DNA of 25,520 bases from Elusimicrobiota bacterium (lineage in GTDB: Bacteria > Elusimicrobiota > Elusimicrobia > JACQJN01): the NCBI GenBank assembly GCA_016205045.1, contig JACQJM010000128.1, forward strand, positions 1-25,520, given 5' to 3'. The position numbers were made by a program, and so were the translations under genes. Of the stretch, positions 16,306 through 22,816 are shown one piece after another. The notes under the pieces were generated by a model. That model was not told where the DNA came from and searched no databases. It saw only the letters and a program-made list of their open reading frames with translations. Within the stretch, counting starts at the first letter, position 1; the number at the start of each line of letters is the position of its first letter.

Positions 16306-16384
16306 TAAGATGATAAGTTGGTAAGTTGATACAAAGGAGTTTCCTCAATCACTTATTAACTTATGAACCTATCAACTTATAAAC
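16301..16384. repeat. Octamer-word inverted array at the hutI stop codon
   Basis: The left arm (16301-16331) repeats TGATAAGT-like words; the right arm (16350-16384) repeats ACTTATCA-like words. Folded, the first 31 positions pair at 25. The loop is ~18 nt. The hutI TGA (16303-16305) lies within the left arm. The downstream HAD gene begins 10 nt after the array with a GTG and no SD. Confidence 0.75.
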
Positions 16385-16394
16385 TAAAATTTTA

Positions 16395-17099
16395 GTGAAA
16401 ATTTTATTATTTGACCTAGACGGGACATTGGTGCATGCGGGGGGAGCGGGAAAAAGGGCCCTCAATAAGGCGATGAAACATCTCTATGGTGTTTCCGACG
16501 CCTGCGATAGGGTGGACCTGTCGGGAAGAACGGATTTAGATAATTTTACGCTGGCGTACCAAAGAAATCTTCATAAAAAACCCTCTTCTCGCGAGGTGAC
16601 TCGCATCGGAAGCACGTATCTTAAATATCTGCCTGGAGAAGTGAAGCGGGCGCTTCGTCATAAGAGATACAGGCCACTTCCCGGTATTCGGAGATTCCTT
16701 TATCTTTTGAGTCGGAAACCAGGAGTGCTGGTGGGGTTGGGGACCGGAAATATCGAGAAGGGGGCGTGGGTAAAATTAAAACCTTCTGGACTGAATAAAT
16801 ATTTCTCTTTCGGGGGATTTGGGGCGGACCATCGACACAGGGCGCGTATGTTAAAGATGGCGGTGGCCCGCGCCAAAAAACTAATTAAAAAAAAGGGGAC
16901 AGACCCCTTTTTTTATAATGATGTTTTTGTAATAGGGGACACCCACTTGGATGTTTTAGCTGGGAAAAAGGCGGGGTATAAGACCATTGCGATAACTTCT
17001 GGATTTGGGGATATCAAGCAGATCATCAAGGCCAGGCCTAATTTTGTCGCGCGTGATTTTAGAAATAGGAAGGTATGGTTTCGTTGGCTAGGAATATAA
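16395..17099 (+). CDS. HAD-family hydrolase (phosphatase-like)
   Basis: A 234-residue haloacid-dehalogenase-superfamily protein, probably a small-molecule phosphatase of the phosphoglycolate phosphatase type. Motif I is FDLDGTLV with nucleophile D7 and acid D9. A helical cap follows (~15-85), then GLGTGN (motif II), a Lys/Arg region, and VFVIGDTHLDVLAGKKAGY (motif IV acidic pair). The start is GTG 16395, directly before KILLFDLDGT. An oddity lies just before motif IV: residues encoded by 16887-16914 (IKKKGTDPFF) come from a RAYT-type palindrome translated in frame and replace the usual short loop. Motifs on both sides are intact, so activity may be kept. The substrate is unknown. Confidence 0.85.
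   Translation: MKILLFDLDGTLVHAGGAGKRALNKAMKHLYGVSDACDRVDLSGRTDLDNFTLAYQRNLHKKPSSREVTRIGSTYLKYLPGEVKRALRHKRYRPLPGIRRFLYLLSRKPGVLVGLGTGNIEKGAWVKLKPSGLNKYFSFGGFGADHRHRARMLKMAVARAKKLIKKKGTDPFFYNDVFVIGDTHLDVLAGKKAGYKTIAITSGFGDIKQIIKARPNFVARDFRNRKVWFRWLGI
16887..16914. repeat. RAYT-type palindrome embedded in the HAD gene
   Basis: An A-run, the core GGGGACAGACCCC (16895-16907) and a T-run form an imperfect palindrome. Its 22 central bases are identical to the copy directly upstream of the RAYT gene (18439-18460) and in the same orientation. It is translated as KKGTDPFF. This looks like mobilisation of the RAYT-associated repeat into a coding loop. Confidence 0.85.
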
Positions 17100-17112
17100 A
17101 GACTGGAGACTA

Positions 17113-18423
17113 GTGCACGTGGATATCAATCAGATATTAAATCGTTTGGCGGGCGCTTATGAGAAGTCTGTCTCTACGCCGTCCCATTTTAGGTCTAAAG
17201 TTCTTCAAGCGGTGGCAGAAGGTTTAAGAAAGGACCGGGAGGTTTTTGCTCAACTGATTTGTGAAGAAGTGTATAAGCCTTTGAAGGAAGCCAGAAGAGA
17301 GGTGGACCGAGCCATCTTTACATTCCAGTGGGCCAGCGAGGAGGCGTTACGATTCGGGGGGGAGTGGTTCCCCATCGATTTTGATCCTATTACAGAAGAA
17401 AGGTTGGTGATGGTGAGACGGGTGGCGCGGGGGCCGTGTCTTTTGATCGCTCCCTTTAACTTTCCCTTAAATTTAGTGACACACAAGGTCGCTCCCGCGA
17501 TTGCGGTGGGAGCTCCGTTCCTTTTGAAGCCTCCTCCGCAGGCTCCCAAGACGGCACAGAAATTGAAAGAGTTGATTCTTGCCTCAGGGTGGCCTCAGGA
17601 GTTTTTTGAGGTGGTTTCTTGCTCTAATGAGGTGGCGGAGAGTTTGGTTCGGGATGAGAGGTTTCGCGTGCTTTCTTTTACCGGAAGCGCTCCGGTAGGT
17701 TGGAAGCTCAAATCTCTAGCTGGGAAAAAACATGTGGTTCTGGAGTTGGGAGGTAATGCTGCGGTGGGGGTGGCGGAGGATGCGGATATCCCTTGGGCGG
17801 CGGCACGATGCGCTTGGGGAGGTTTTTATTACTCGGGGCAAGTGTGCATTTCGGTCCAGAGGATTTATGCCCAAAAGTCCGTTTATGAAGAATTTAAGAA
17901 ATATTTCTTAGCCAACGTAGAGGAGCTTAAGATTGGAGACCCTAAGGACGAAAAAACAGACGTAGGACCTCTCATCACGGAGGAGGTAGCCAAGCGTGTG
18001 GAAGGTTGGATTGAAGAGGCTAAAACGGCGGGGGCCAAAGTATTGATGGGGGGAGCTAGAAAAGGATCCTTCATTCCTCCTACTGTTTTGGAAAAGGTTC
18101 CTCCGCAATGCAAGGTGATGTGTGAGGAGGTGTTCGGGCCGGTGGCGATGTTGGACACTTATGCTCATTGGGAGGAATTAGTTCAGAAGATCAACGCTTC
18201 CCAGTATGGGCTTCAGTCCGGCCTATTTACGCGGAACCTCACCCAGGTGATGGAAGGGTGGAAGAAAATCCGGGTAGGGGGACTCATCGTGAATGATATT
18301 CCTGCTTTTCGATCAGATGCCATGCCTTATGGAGGGAGCAAGGAGTCGGGGATGGGACGCGAAGGGGTGAGGTATGCGATGGAGGAATATACGGAGCCAA
18401 GGAGTTTGGTGATAAAACCATAA
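17113..18423 (+). CDS. NAD(P)-dependent aldehyde dehydrogenase family protein
   Basis: Oxidises an aldehyde to an acid or acyl product. Catalytic residues are E211 in VLELGGNA and C245 in SGQVCISVQR, spaced 34 apart as usual for ALDHs. The cofactor region is IAPFNFPLNL, FLLKPPPQAP and SFTGSAPVG; the C-terminal blocks are EEVFGPVA, GLQSGLFTRN and PYGGSKESGMGREG. At 436 residues it is shorter than the typical 470-490, mainly because the N-terminus is brief. This fits the lactaldehyde/GapN-like branch, but the substrate is not inferable. The start is GTG 17113 with GGAG at 17105; a GTG at 17119 is an alternative. It sits 13 bp after the HAD gene, so they probably share a transcript. Confidence 0.9.
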   Translation: MHVDINQILNRLAGAYEKSVSTPSHFRSKVLQAVAEGLRKDREVFAQLICEEVYKPLKEARREVDRAIFTFQWASEEALRFGGEWFPIDFDPITEERLVMVRRVARGPCLLIAPFNFPLNLVTHKVAPAIAVGAPFLLKPPPQAPKTAQKLKELILASGWPQEFFEVVSCSNEVAESLVRDERFRVLSFTGSAPVGWKLKSLAGKKHVVLELGGNAAVGVAEDADIPWAAARCAWGGFYYSGQVCISVQRIYAQKSVYEEFKKYFLANVEELKIGDPKDEKTDVGPLITEEVAKRVEGWIEEAKTAGAKVLMGGARKGSFIPPTVLEKVPPQCKVMCEEVFGPVAMLDTYAHWEELVQKINASQYGLQSGLFTRNLTQVMEGWKKIRVGGLIVNDIPAFRSDAMPYGGSKESGMGREGVRYAMEEYTEPRSLVIKP

Positions 18424-18438
18424 AATAATCAATATAAT

Positions 18439-18460
18439 AAAAGGGGACAGACCCCTTTTT
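18439..18460. repeat. Left RAYT-flanking palindrome
   Basis: Core GGGGACAGACCCC (18443-18455) between an A-run and a T-run, located 5 bp before the RAYT start codon. It is in inverted orientation relative to the copy at the 3' end of the RAYT gene and identical over 22 bases to the copy inside the HAD gene. Confidence 0.9.
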
Positions 18461-18465
18461 AAAAA

Positions 18466-19161
18466 ATGCCCAGAATAAAAAGGTTGTTGTTTAATGGGGT
18501 GGCTTGCCATATCATGGCGCGCGGTAATAATCGGCAGACCATTTTCCATGATGACCAAGATTTCAGATTTTTTCTCTGTTTGTTGAGAGAATGTAAAAAA
18601 GAGTTCCCATTTGAAATATTCCACTATTGTCTTATGCCCAACCATATACATCTTGTTTGTCGTGTGCTAAATGCAACCGATTTTGTAAAAGCGATGAAAA
18701 AGCTTTTCCAGAACTATTCTCAGCGGTATGTTGCTAGAAGGTCTTATGTAGGCCACGTTTGGCAAGGCCGTTATAAGAGTTTATTGATAGGAGGGGATCG
18801 GTATCTACTAGCGTGCGGGAGGTATATTGAATTGAATCCCGTTCGAGCCGGATTAGTTCGGAAACCAGAAGATTATCCCTGGTCCAGTTATAAGAGCTAT
18901 GTTAACGAGACTCATGACTCTCTTGTGAAGCCCAGTCCACTTTTTGAAACATTAGGTCACACAATGGAAAAGCGAAGAGTGAATTACGCTAAATGGGTTG
19001 ATGAGGGGTTGGTGAGTTCACAACTCTTAATGAGAGCTAATTTTGTTGGTTCTCGCAGTTCCATCAGAGATATGGAGAAGAGGTTGGGAGTAAAGGGTAC
19101 TGCCCTAATAAGAGGAAGACCAAAGAAAAAGGGGTCTGTCCCCTTTATTTTAAATGCATAA
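18466..19161 (+). CDS. REP-associated tyrosine transposase (Y1, IS200/IS605-like)
   Basis: A HUH-type single-strand DNA transposase of the Y1_Tnp/TnpA_REP family, 231 residues long. The metal-binding HUH pair is H60 and H62 in CLMPNHIHLV. The nucleophilic Tyr is Y84 or Y88 in FQNYSQRYV. HVWQGRYKS, RYIELNPVRAGLV and DYPWSSYKSYV are the standard RAYT blocks. The C-terminal extension contains RGRPKKKGSVPFI, where KKGSVPFI is encoded by the right-hand palindrome itself, so the ORF reads through its own repeat. It overlaps the next gene by 8 bp. It probably accounts for the identical repeat inside the HAD gene. Confidence 0.92.
   Translation: MPRIKRLLFNGVACHIMARGNNRQTIFHDDQDFRFFLCLLRECKKEFPFEIFHYCLMPNHIHLVCRVLNATDFVKAMKKLFQNYSQRYVARRSYVGHVWQGRYKSLLIGGDRYLLACGRYIELNPVRAGLVRKPEDYPWSSYKSYVNETHDSLVKPSPLFETLGHTMEKRRVNYAKWVDEGLVSSQLLMRANFVGSRSSIRDMEKRLGVKGTALIRGRPKKKGSVPFILNA
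19126..19147. repeat. Right RAYT-flanking palindrome, translated at the RAYT C-terminus
   Basis: An A-run, core GGGGTCTGTCCCC (19131-19143) and a T-rich tail, the reverse complement of the left copy's core. It is read as KKGSVPFI in the RAYT frame. It ends only ~7 bp before the ATG of the methyltransferase. Confidence 0.88.
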
Positions 19162-19879
19162 TTGGTGGAAGAAGTTTTTTAGTGTGTATCCTTTAGAGGT
19201 GCCGGCTAAGAATACGGCCCAGGAGGTTCGGTTTCTCCTCCGGGCTTTAAAATTAAAAAAGGGACAGGGGCTTCTGGATTTGGGATGTGGGGTGGGGAGA
19301 CACAGCATTCCTCTGGCTCGGGCAGGATTCCGAGTGACGGGTTTTGATTTGACCCAACGCTATTTAGCCCAGGCGAAAAGGAGGGCTATTGGGAGCTCTA
19401 TTCGGTGGGTTCGGGGAGACATGAGGCGGTTGCCTTTTCAGAATGAATTTGATGCGGCGATAAACATGTTCACGAGTTTCGGCTATTTCTCAAACATTCA
19501 AGATGATTTACAGGTGCTCCGAGCGGTTCATCGGGCGCTCAAACCCAGGGGTGTTTTCTTTTTGGATACGTTCAATGGAGAGTACAACCGCCTAAATTTT
19601 AGGGATCAGATTTGGGAGGAGTTGGGTGGGGGTAGATTTGTTCTGCGTTCCAACGCTTGGAAGGAGAGGGATGGAATCTTCACCGATTGGATTTTTATCG
19701 ATCTGCGGCGTGGAGTTGGAAGGGGCAGGAGCTTCATCCGCATGTACGATAAAAAAAGGATTTCCGGGTTGCTTCGGAAAACGGGCTTTAGGCCTCTTCG
19801 TTTCTGGGGAGATTTCCAGGGGCATTCCTATGCTCCCCAAAGGAAGCGGTTGATGGTTCTCGCACGAAAAGTGTTATGA
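19154..19879 (+). CDS. Class I SAM-dependent methyltransferase
   Basis: A 241-residue methyltransferase. Motif I is LLDLGCGVGRHSIPLA (residues 40-55), followed by VTGFDLTQRYLAQAKRRA with the ribose-binding Asp, VRGDMRRLPF, and AAINMFTSFGYF as motif IV. Such proteins (Methyltransf_25/11 type) act on varied small molecules; the substrate is unknown. The ATG at 19154 lies 10 bp after the core of the RAYT right palindrome and inside the last codons of the RAYT gene. The insertion therefore reached almost to the start codon and probably replaced the original ribosome-binding region. No SD is present. FtcD starts 11 bp after its stop. Confidence 0.85.
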   Translation: MHNWWKKFFSVYPLEVPAKNTAQEVRFLLRALKLKKGQGLLDLGCGVGRHSIPLARAGFRVTGFDLTQRYLAQAKRRAIGSSIRWVRGDMRRLPFQNEFDAAINMFTSFGYFSNIQDDLQVLRAVHRALKPRGVFFLDTFNGEYNRLNFRDQIWEELGGGRFVLRSNAWKERDGIFTDWIFIDLRRGVGRGRSFIRMYDKKRISGLLRKTGFRPLRFWGDFQGHSYAPQRKRLMVLARKVL

Positions 19880-19880
19880 T
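19850..19880 (+). promoter_or_regulatory. Possible promoter of ftcD inside the methyltransferase gene
   Basis: TTGATG (19850-19855), a 19-bp spacer and TATGAT (19875-19880) resemble a sigma-70 promoter. The predicted start near 19887 lies only ~3 nt from the ftcD ATG, as in the gltA arrangement. It is weak on spacing and unproven. Confidence 0.25.
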
Positions 19881-19889
19881 CCCGAACCT

Positions 19890-21374
19890 ATGCTAGTCGA
19901 ATGTGTTCCTAATTTCAGCGAAGGTAAAGATCAATCCAAAATAGATGCCATCGTTGGTGCGGCGAGGTCTGTGGGTGGCGTCAAAGTACTGGACATAGAA
20001 AAAGATCCGGATCATAACCGTAGTGTCCTAAGCTTTGTGGTGCCTGTCGAAACCGCCGTGGAAGCCTGCTTCCGAGTGGCTCAAAAATCAGTGGAGCTCA
20101 TTGATCTCAACCATCACAAAGGAGAGCATCCTCGCATGGGGGCGGTGGACGTTATTCCCTTCATCCCCGTTTCCGGTTCCAGCATTGAAATCTGCGTGGA
20201 GTTGGCAAAAAAACTGGGCCAAAAAATCGGACAGGAGCTGAAGATGCCCGTTTTCTTGTACGATCGAGCGGCTTCCCGACCTGAGAGAAAAGACTTGGCC
20301 AATGTCCGCAAGGGACAGTTTGAGGGCTTGAGGGAGGAAATCGGGAAAAATCCGGACCGAGTTCCGGATTTTGGGCCCAATCGGATTCATCCCACGGCCG
20401 GCGCGGTGGCGGTGGGGGCGAGAGAGCAGATCATCAATTTCAATGTGAATCTTCTGACTCAGGATATGAATCTGGGCAAGGCGATCGCCAAGAAAATTCG
20501 AACCTCAGGTGGGGGATTTCCTTTTCTCAGAGCCAAGGAGATTCATCTGGAAAAGAAAAAACAGGTTCAGATTTCTACCGTGCTCACCGATTACCACGCC
20601 ACCTCTCTCCAGACCGTCTTTGAAGCCATTCGGGTAGAGGCGATGGCCTGCGGGGTGGAGGTGGTGGATTCTGAGATCGTAGGGTTGGTGCCTCAGGCTT
20701 CTTTGGTGGACTTTGCCCTGTCCTCTTTGAAGCTGAGTTCATTTGACCCCAAGACCCAGATTTTGGAGAATCGGCTTAAAGAGATGAGTTCCGAATCTTC
20801 TGATTGGAAAACAGCGGCGCATCAGGTGGTGGCGGCTCTAGCGGAGACCACGGCTACCCCGGGAGGGGGAAGCGCGGCGGCGATCGCGGGGGCCATGGCC
20901 TGTGGATTGGGCCGCATGGCTTTGGGGATCAGTCTTCAGTCTAAAAAGCTGGAAGAGAGTAAGAGGCCGATTCTTCAAGGAGCTTTAAAAGAGTTGGAAG
21001 AGTTATGCCGCCAGATCGAGTCCTGCATTGCTGAGGATGCTTCGGCTTTTGAACAGTTTATGTCGGTTTTGAAACTGCCCCAAGAAGATCCCGCCAGACC
21101 GGAAAAGATCCAAGTGGCACTGAAACACGCGGCGGAAGTTCCTCTGAAGACCGCCCGCCTTTCTTTGAAAGCTCTCCATAGTTTGGCCAACTCCGGACCA
21201 CTGGCTTTAGGAACGGTGGCTTCCGATATGAAGTGCGCCCGCCATCTGGCTCGTTCTGCTATCCACTGTGCTTTAGAAAACGTGAAGATCAATTTGGATT
21301 CCATAAAAGATCCTGCCTGCGTCCGCAGTTTCCAAAAAGACATCACCTCCATCCTGCAGGGGATATGTGAGTAG
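19890..21374 (+). CDS. ftcD: Bifunctional glutamate formimidoyltransferase / formimidoyl-THF cyclodeaminase
   Basis: The last enzyme of the folate route of histidine breakdown. It moves the formimino group of N-formimidoylglutamate to tetrahydrofolate, giving glutamate, and then releases ammonia to give 5,10-methenyl-THF. Residues ~1-300 are the transferase (MLVECVPNFSEGKD, EHPRMGAVDVIPFIPV with catalytic His ~80, NFNVNLLTQD). Residues ~310-494 are the cyclodeaminase (AETTATPGGGSAAAIAGAMACGLGRMA). The 494-residue fusion resembles the animal enzyme and some bacterial FtcD proteins. With hutH, hutU and hutI it completes the pathway, so no hutG or hutF is required. It follows the methyltransferase gene by 10 bp without an SD. 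Confidence 0.95.
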   Translation: MLVECVPNFSEGKDQSKIDAIVGAARSVGGVKVLDIEKDPDHNRSVLSFVVPVETAVEACFRVAQKSVELIDLNHHKGEHPRMGAVDVIPFIPVSGSSIEICVELAKKLGQKIGQELKMPVFLYDRAASRPERKDLANVRKGQFEGLREEIGKNPDRVPDFGPNRIHPTAGAVAVGAREQIINFNVNLLTQDMNLGKAIAKKIRTSGGGFPFLRAKEIHLEKKKQVQISTVLTDYHATSLQTVFEAIRVEAMACGVEVVDSEIVGLVPQASLVDFALSSLKLSSFDPKTQILENRLKEMSSESSDWKTAAHQVVAALAETTATPGGGSAAAIAGAMACGLGRMALGISLQSKKLEESKRPILQGALKELEELCRQIESCIAEDASAFEQFMSVLKLPQEDPARPEKIQVALKHAAEVPLKTARLSLKALHSLANSGPLALGTVASDMKCARHLARSAIHCALENVKINLDSIKDPACVRSFQKDITSILQGICE

Positions 21375-21409
21375 GTCCAAAATCGCCGGGTTTTTAGGGC
21401 TAAAGACCT
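21374..21409 (+). promoter_or_regulatory. Conserved upstream element, copy 1 (before the first exported paralogue)
   Basis: GGTCCAAAA, 8 variable bases, TTTTT, then GGGCTAAAGACCT. The element matches the copy upstream of the second paralogue at about 24 of 34 aligned positions, without gaps and with identical internal spacing. AGGTC at its start can pair with GACCT at its end. It begins on the last base of the ftcD stop codon and lies ~40 bp before the ATG. Function unknown. Confidence 0.5.
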
Positions 21410-21439
21410 ATGACCTGCCTGAAGAATCTAAGTCATAAT
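21410..21439 (+). promoter_or_regulatory. Weak candidate promoter of the first exported paralogue
   Basis: ATGACC (21410-21415), an 18-bp spacer and CATAAT (21434-21439), with 4/6 and 5/6 matches to the -35 and -10 consensus. The predicted start at ~21446 is only a few bases from the ATG at 21450, and no SD is present. This is suggestive only. Confidence 0.25.
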
Positions 21440-21449
21440 GTGATCTTAG

Positions 21450-22577
21450 ATGAAACTCCTTTCTGGTCTTAGCGTTTTCATGCTTTTATGGACCGCTCCC
21501 GGCCTGGGAGCCTACCAGGCTTTGGCTCAGGTGAGCGGGAGTAGAGGGACATCTGTTCCTATGGGCAATATCTCCTCCGGGAGAGCAGTGGGAAGTGCAT
21601 TTGTAACTCAGAATAATATCCGATTTATGGAACCTGCAGGGGCCGTGGAGGCTTACGATGCATTCCAGATAATGGCTCCTGTGAGGGTGCCTAACCCACA
21701 GATATCTGGAGTTCGGAGAGTTGAAATCACAGAACTTCCCCAGAGTCCCTCTCTCCTTGTGGGAGAGGGTAGGGTGAGGGGAAAGTCTCCGACGATTGTC
21801 ATCCCCACCTTCGTCCTCCCCCATCAAGGGGGAGGAGTGAATTGGGGAAGTTCTGTTGAAATCATTTCTGCGGTGCGCGGATCGGTAGGCAGAGTTTGGG
21901 CAACCGTGAAACCGATGGTAGAACCTGTGCGGGTGGCGCTTAATTTTAATCGGGAAACTCCTCGGATGGGAGGGGAGCGGATAGCGGTTCCTGCGCGAGC
22001 CATGTTTGATGGAGAGAAGAAATCTCGCCGATTGGACCTGGATGGAAGTGCTGTGCGAGGAAGCCTGAGCTTGTCTTCCGGGGGTTCTTCCAGAAGACCT
22101 AAACGAAGCGTTCCCAAGGAAACCCAGCCTTCCCCCATTCCTTCCATAAAGGAAGCGCCTGGCTCTGGAGGTTTAGTCCAACCTGTCCCACCGGAAGATT
22201 TACCTGCGGGCTACGGTCGCGGTATCATTCCTGAGGATAGGCGACCGAAATATATTCTGAGAGTAAAAACCAAGGACGCGAGTGGAGATTACATCTATGT
22301 GGATACTTCCTCGGAGGATGATATTAAAAGTTATCGAATTTGGGTTATTCCCCCGGGACAACCTAAAGAAGGATTGGAAATCGTGGGCACAGAGCGTGAG
22401 CAGCTACATGAAAAAACGACACTTCTGGATTTAATCACTTCCAGGGGAAATTTTCGTATTTCCTCCACGGAAAAATCCACTTGGAAGAAGGGTGCGCAAG
22501 AGTTCACATTGGAGGTGATCGACCTCAACACACCACAGGCCCTAGAACTTATTTCGGGGTTTAATATTTACCCCTAG
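21450..22577 (+). CDS. Exported protein of unknown function (paralogue 1), with a MITE translated in frame
   Basis: A 375-residue protein that I do not recognise. It has a signal peptide (KLLSGLSVFMLLWTAPGLG, cleavage probably at ALA|Q near residue 27). The next ~200 residues are low in complexity and similar to the same region of the following gene, including GAYQALAQ, an EAYDAF motif and a Ser/Gly-rich SLSSGGSSRR hinge. The C-terminal ~120 residues (from PPEDLPAGYG) look beta-rich and are unique to this copy. Residues 94-135 are encoded by an inserted 126-bp MITE; removing it joins SGVRRVEI to ISAVRGSVG, which aligns with the paralogue. No lipobox is seen. It is probably periplasmic or cell-surface. 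A conserved ~35-bp element lies upstream. Confidence 0.85.
   Translation: MKLLSGLSVFMLLWTAPGLGAYQALAQVSGSRGTSVPMGNISSGRAVGSAFVTQNNIRFMEPAGAVEAYDAFQIMAPVRVPNPQISGVRRVEITELPQSPSLLVGEGRVRGKSPTIVIPTFVLPHQGGGVNWGSSVEIISAVRGSVGRVWATVKPMVEPVRVALNFNRETPRMGGERIAVPARAMFDGEKKSRRLDLDGSAVRGSLSLSSGGSSRRPKRSVPKETQPSPIPSIKEAPGSGGLVQPVPPEDLPAGYGRGIIPEDRRPKYILRVKTKDASGDYIYVDTSSEDDIKSYRIWVIPPGQPKEGLEIVGTEREQLHEKTTLLDLITSRGNFRISSTEKSTWKKGAQEFTLEVIDLNTPQALELISGFNIYP
21730..21855. mobile_element. 126-bp MITE with perfect terminal repeats and 9-bp target duplication, inside a CDS
   Basis: The terminal inverted repeats CAGAACTTCCCC (21730-21741) and GGGGAAGTTCTG (21844-21855) are perfect over 12 bp. They are flanked by the direct repeat TTGAAATCA at 21721-21729 and 21856-21864. 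Internally it has two hairpins, CCCTCTC/GAGAGGG and CCTCCCCC/GGGGGAGG. Element plus one duplication is 135 bp, so exactly 45 codons were added and the frame is preserved with no stop codon. It encodes no transposase. A 9-bp duplication fits IS4-type or similar enzymes; the mobilising element is unknown. Confidence 0.88.
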
Positions 22578-22681
22578 GGCGATTTCCATCTCTCCACTCC
22601 ATTCACTGTTCAATTTCAACCTTCTCCAAGTATCGGCATGATTTTTTTCCTGCCTTCTAAAAACTCTCATCACAAAAATTA

Positions 22682-22740
22682 GGTCCTAAGACCTGTTAAG
22701 TTCTGGGTCCAAAAACAACACATTTTTGGGTCTAAGGCCT
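22682..22740 (+). promoter_or_regulatory. Conserved upstream element, copy 2 (before the second exported paralogue)
   Basis: GGTCCAAAA (22706-22714), 8 variable bases, TTTTT and GGGTCTAAGGCCT (22728-22740) repeat the arrangement found before the first paralogue. A further related mini-palindrome, GGTCCTAAGACCT, lies at 22682-22694. All share a CTAA core between G- and C-rich flanks. The rest of the 239-bp gap (22578-22816) shows no ORF and no clear promoter apart from a TATTAT at 22791. Confidence 0.5.
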
Positions 22741-22816
22741 CATCCCCCATTTCTCAGCAGTTACATACGATGATACGGTTTCATTCAGCCTATTATTTAG
22801 TGGGGGTCACTAATCC

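Larger units (their letters stand above)
18439..19151 (+). mobile_element. RAYT unit: tyrosine transposase bounded by inverted palindromes
   Basis: A compact unit of ~713 bp. The left palindrome has core GGGGACAGACCCC and the right palindrome has core GGGGTCTGTCCCC, its exact reverse complement. The transposase gene lies between them. This matches REP-associated tyrosine transposases, which sit between inverted REP-type repeats and are thought to move non-autonomous copies. The unit lies between the ALDH stop (18423) and the methyltransferase ATG (19154). Confidence 0.8.

Noticed and set aside
9127..16384. CRISPR array as an explanation for the tandem words
   Set aside because: Units are 7-8 nt, adjacent without spacers and paired with complementary arms. 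No cas genes are present.
19250..19272. AAAAAAGGGACAGGGG in the methyltransferase gene, similar to half of the RAYT palindrome
   Set aside because: It lacks one G and the complementary ACCCC half, and it encodes the ordinary loop before the SAM-binding motif. Probably chance.
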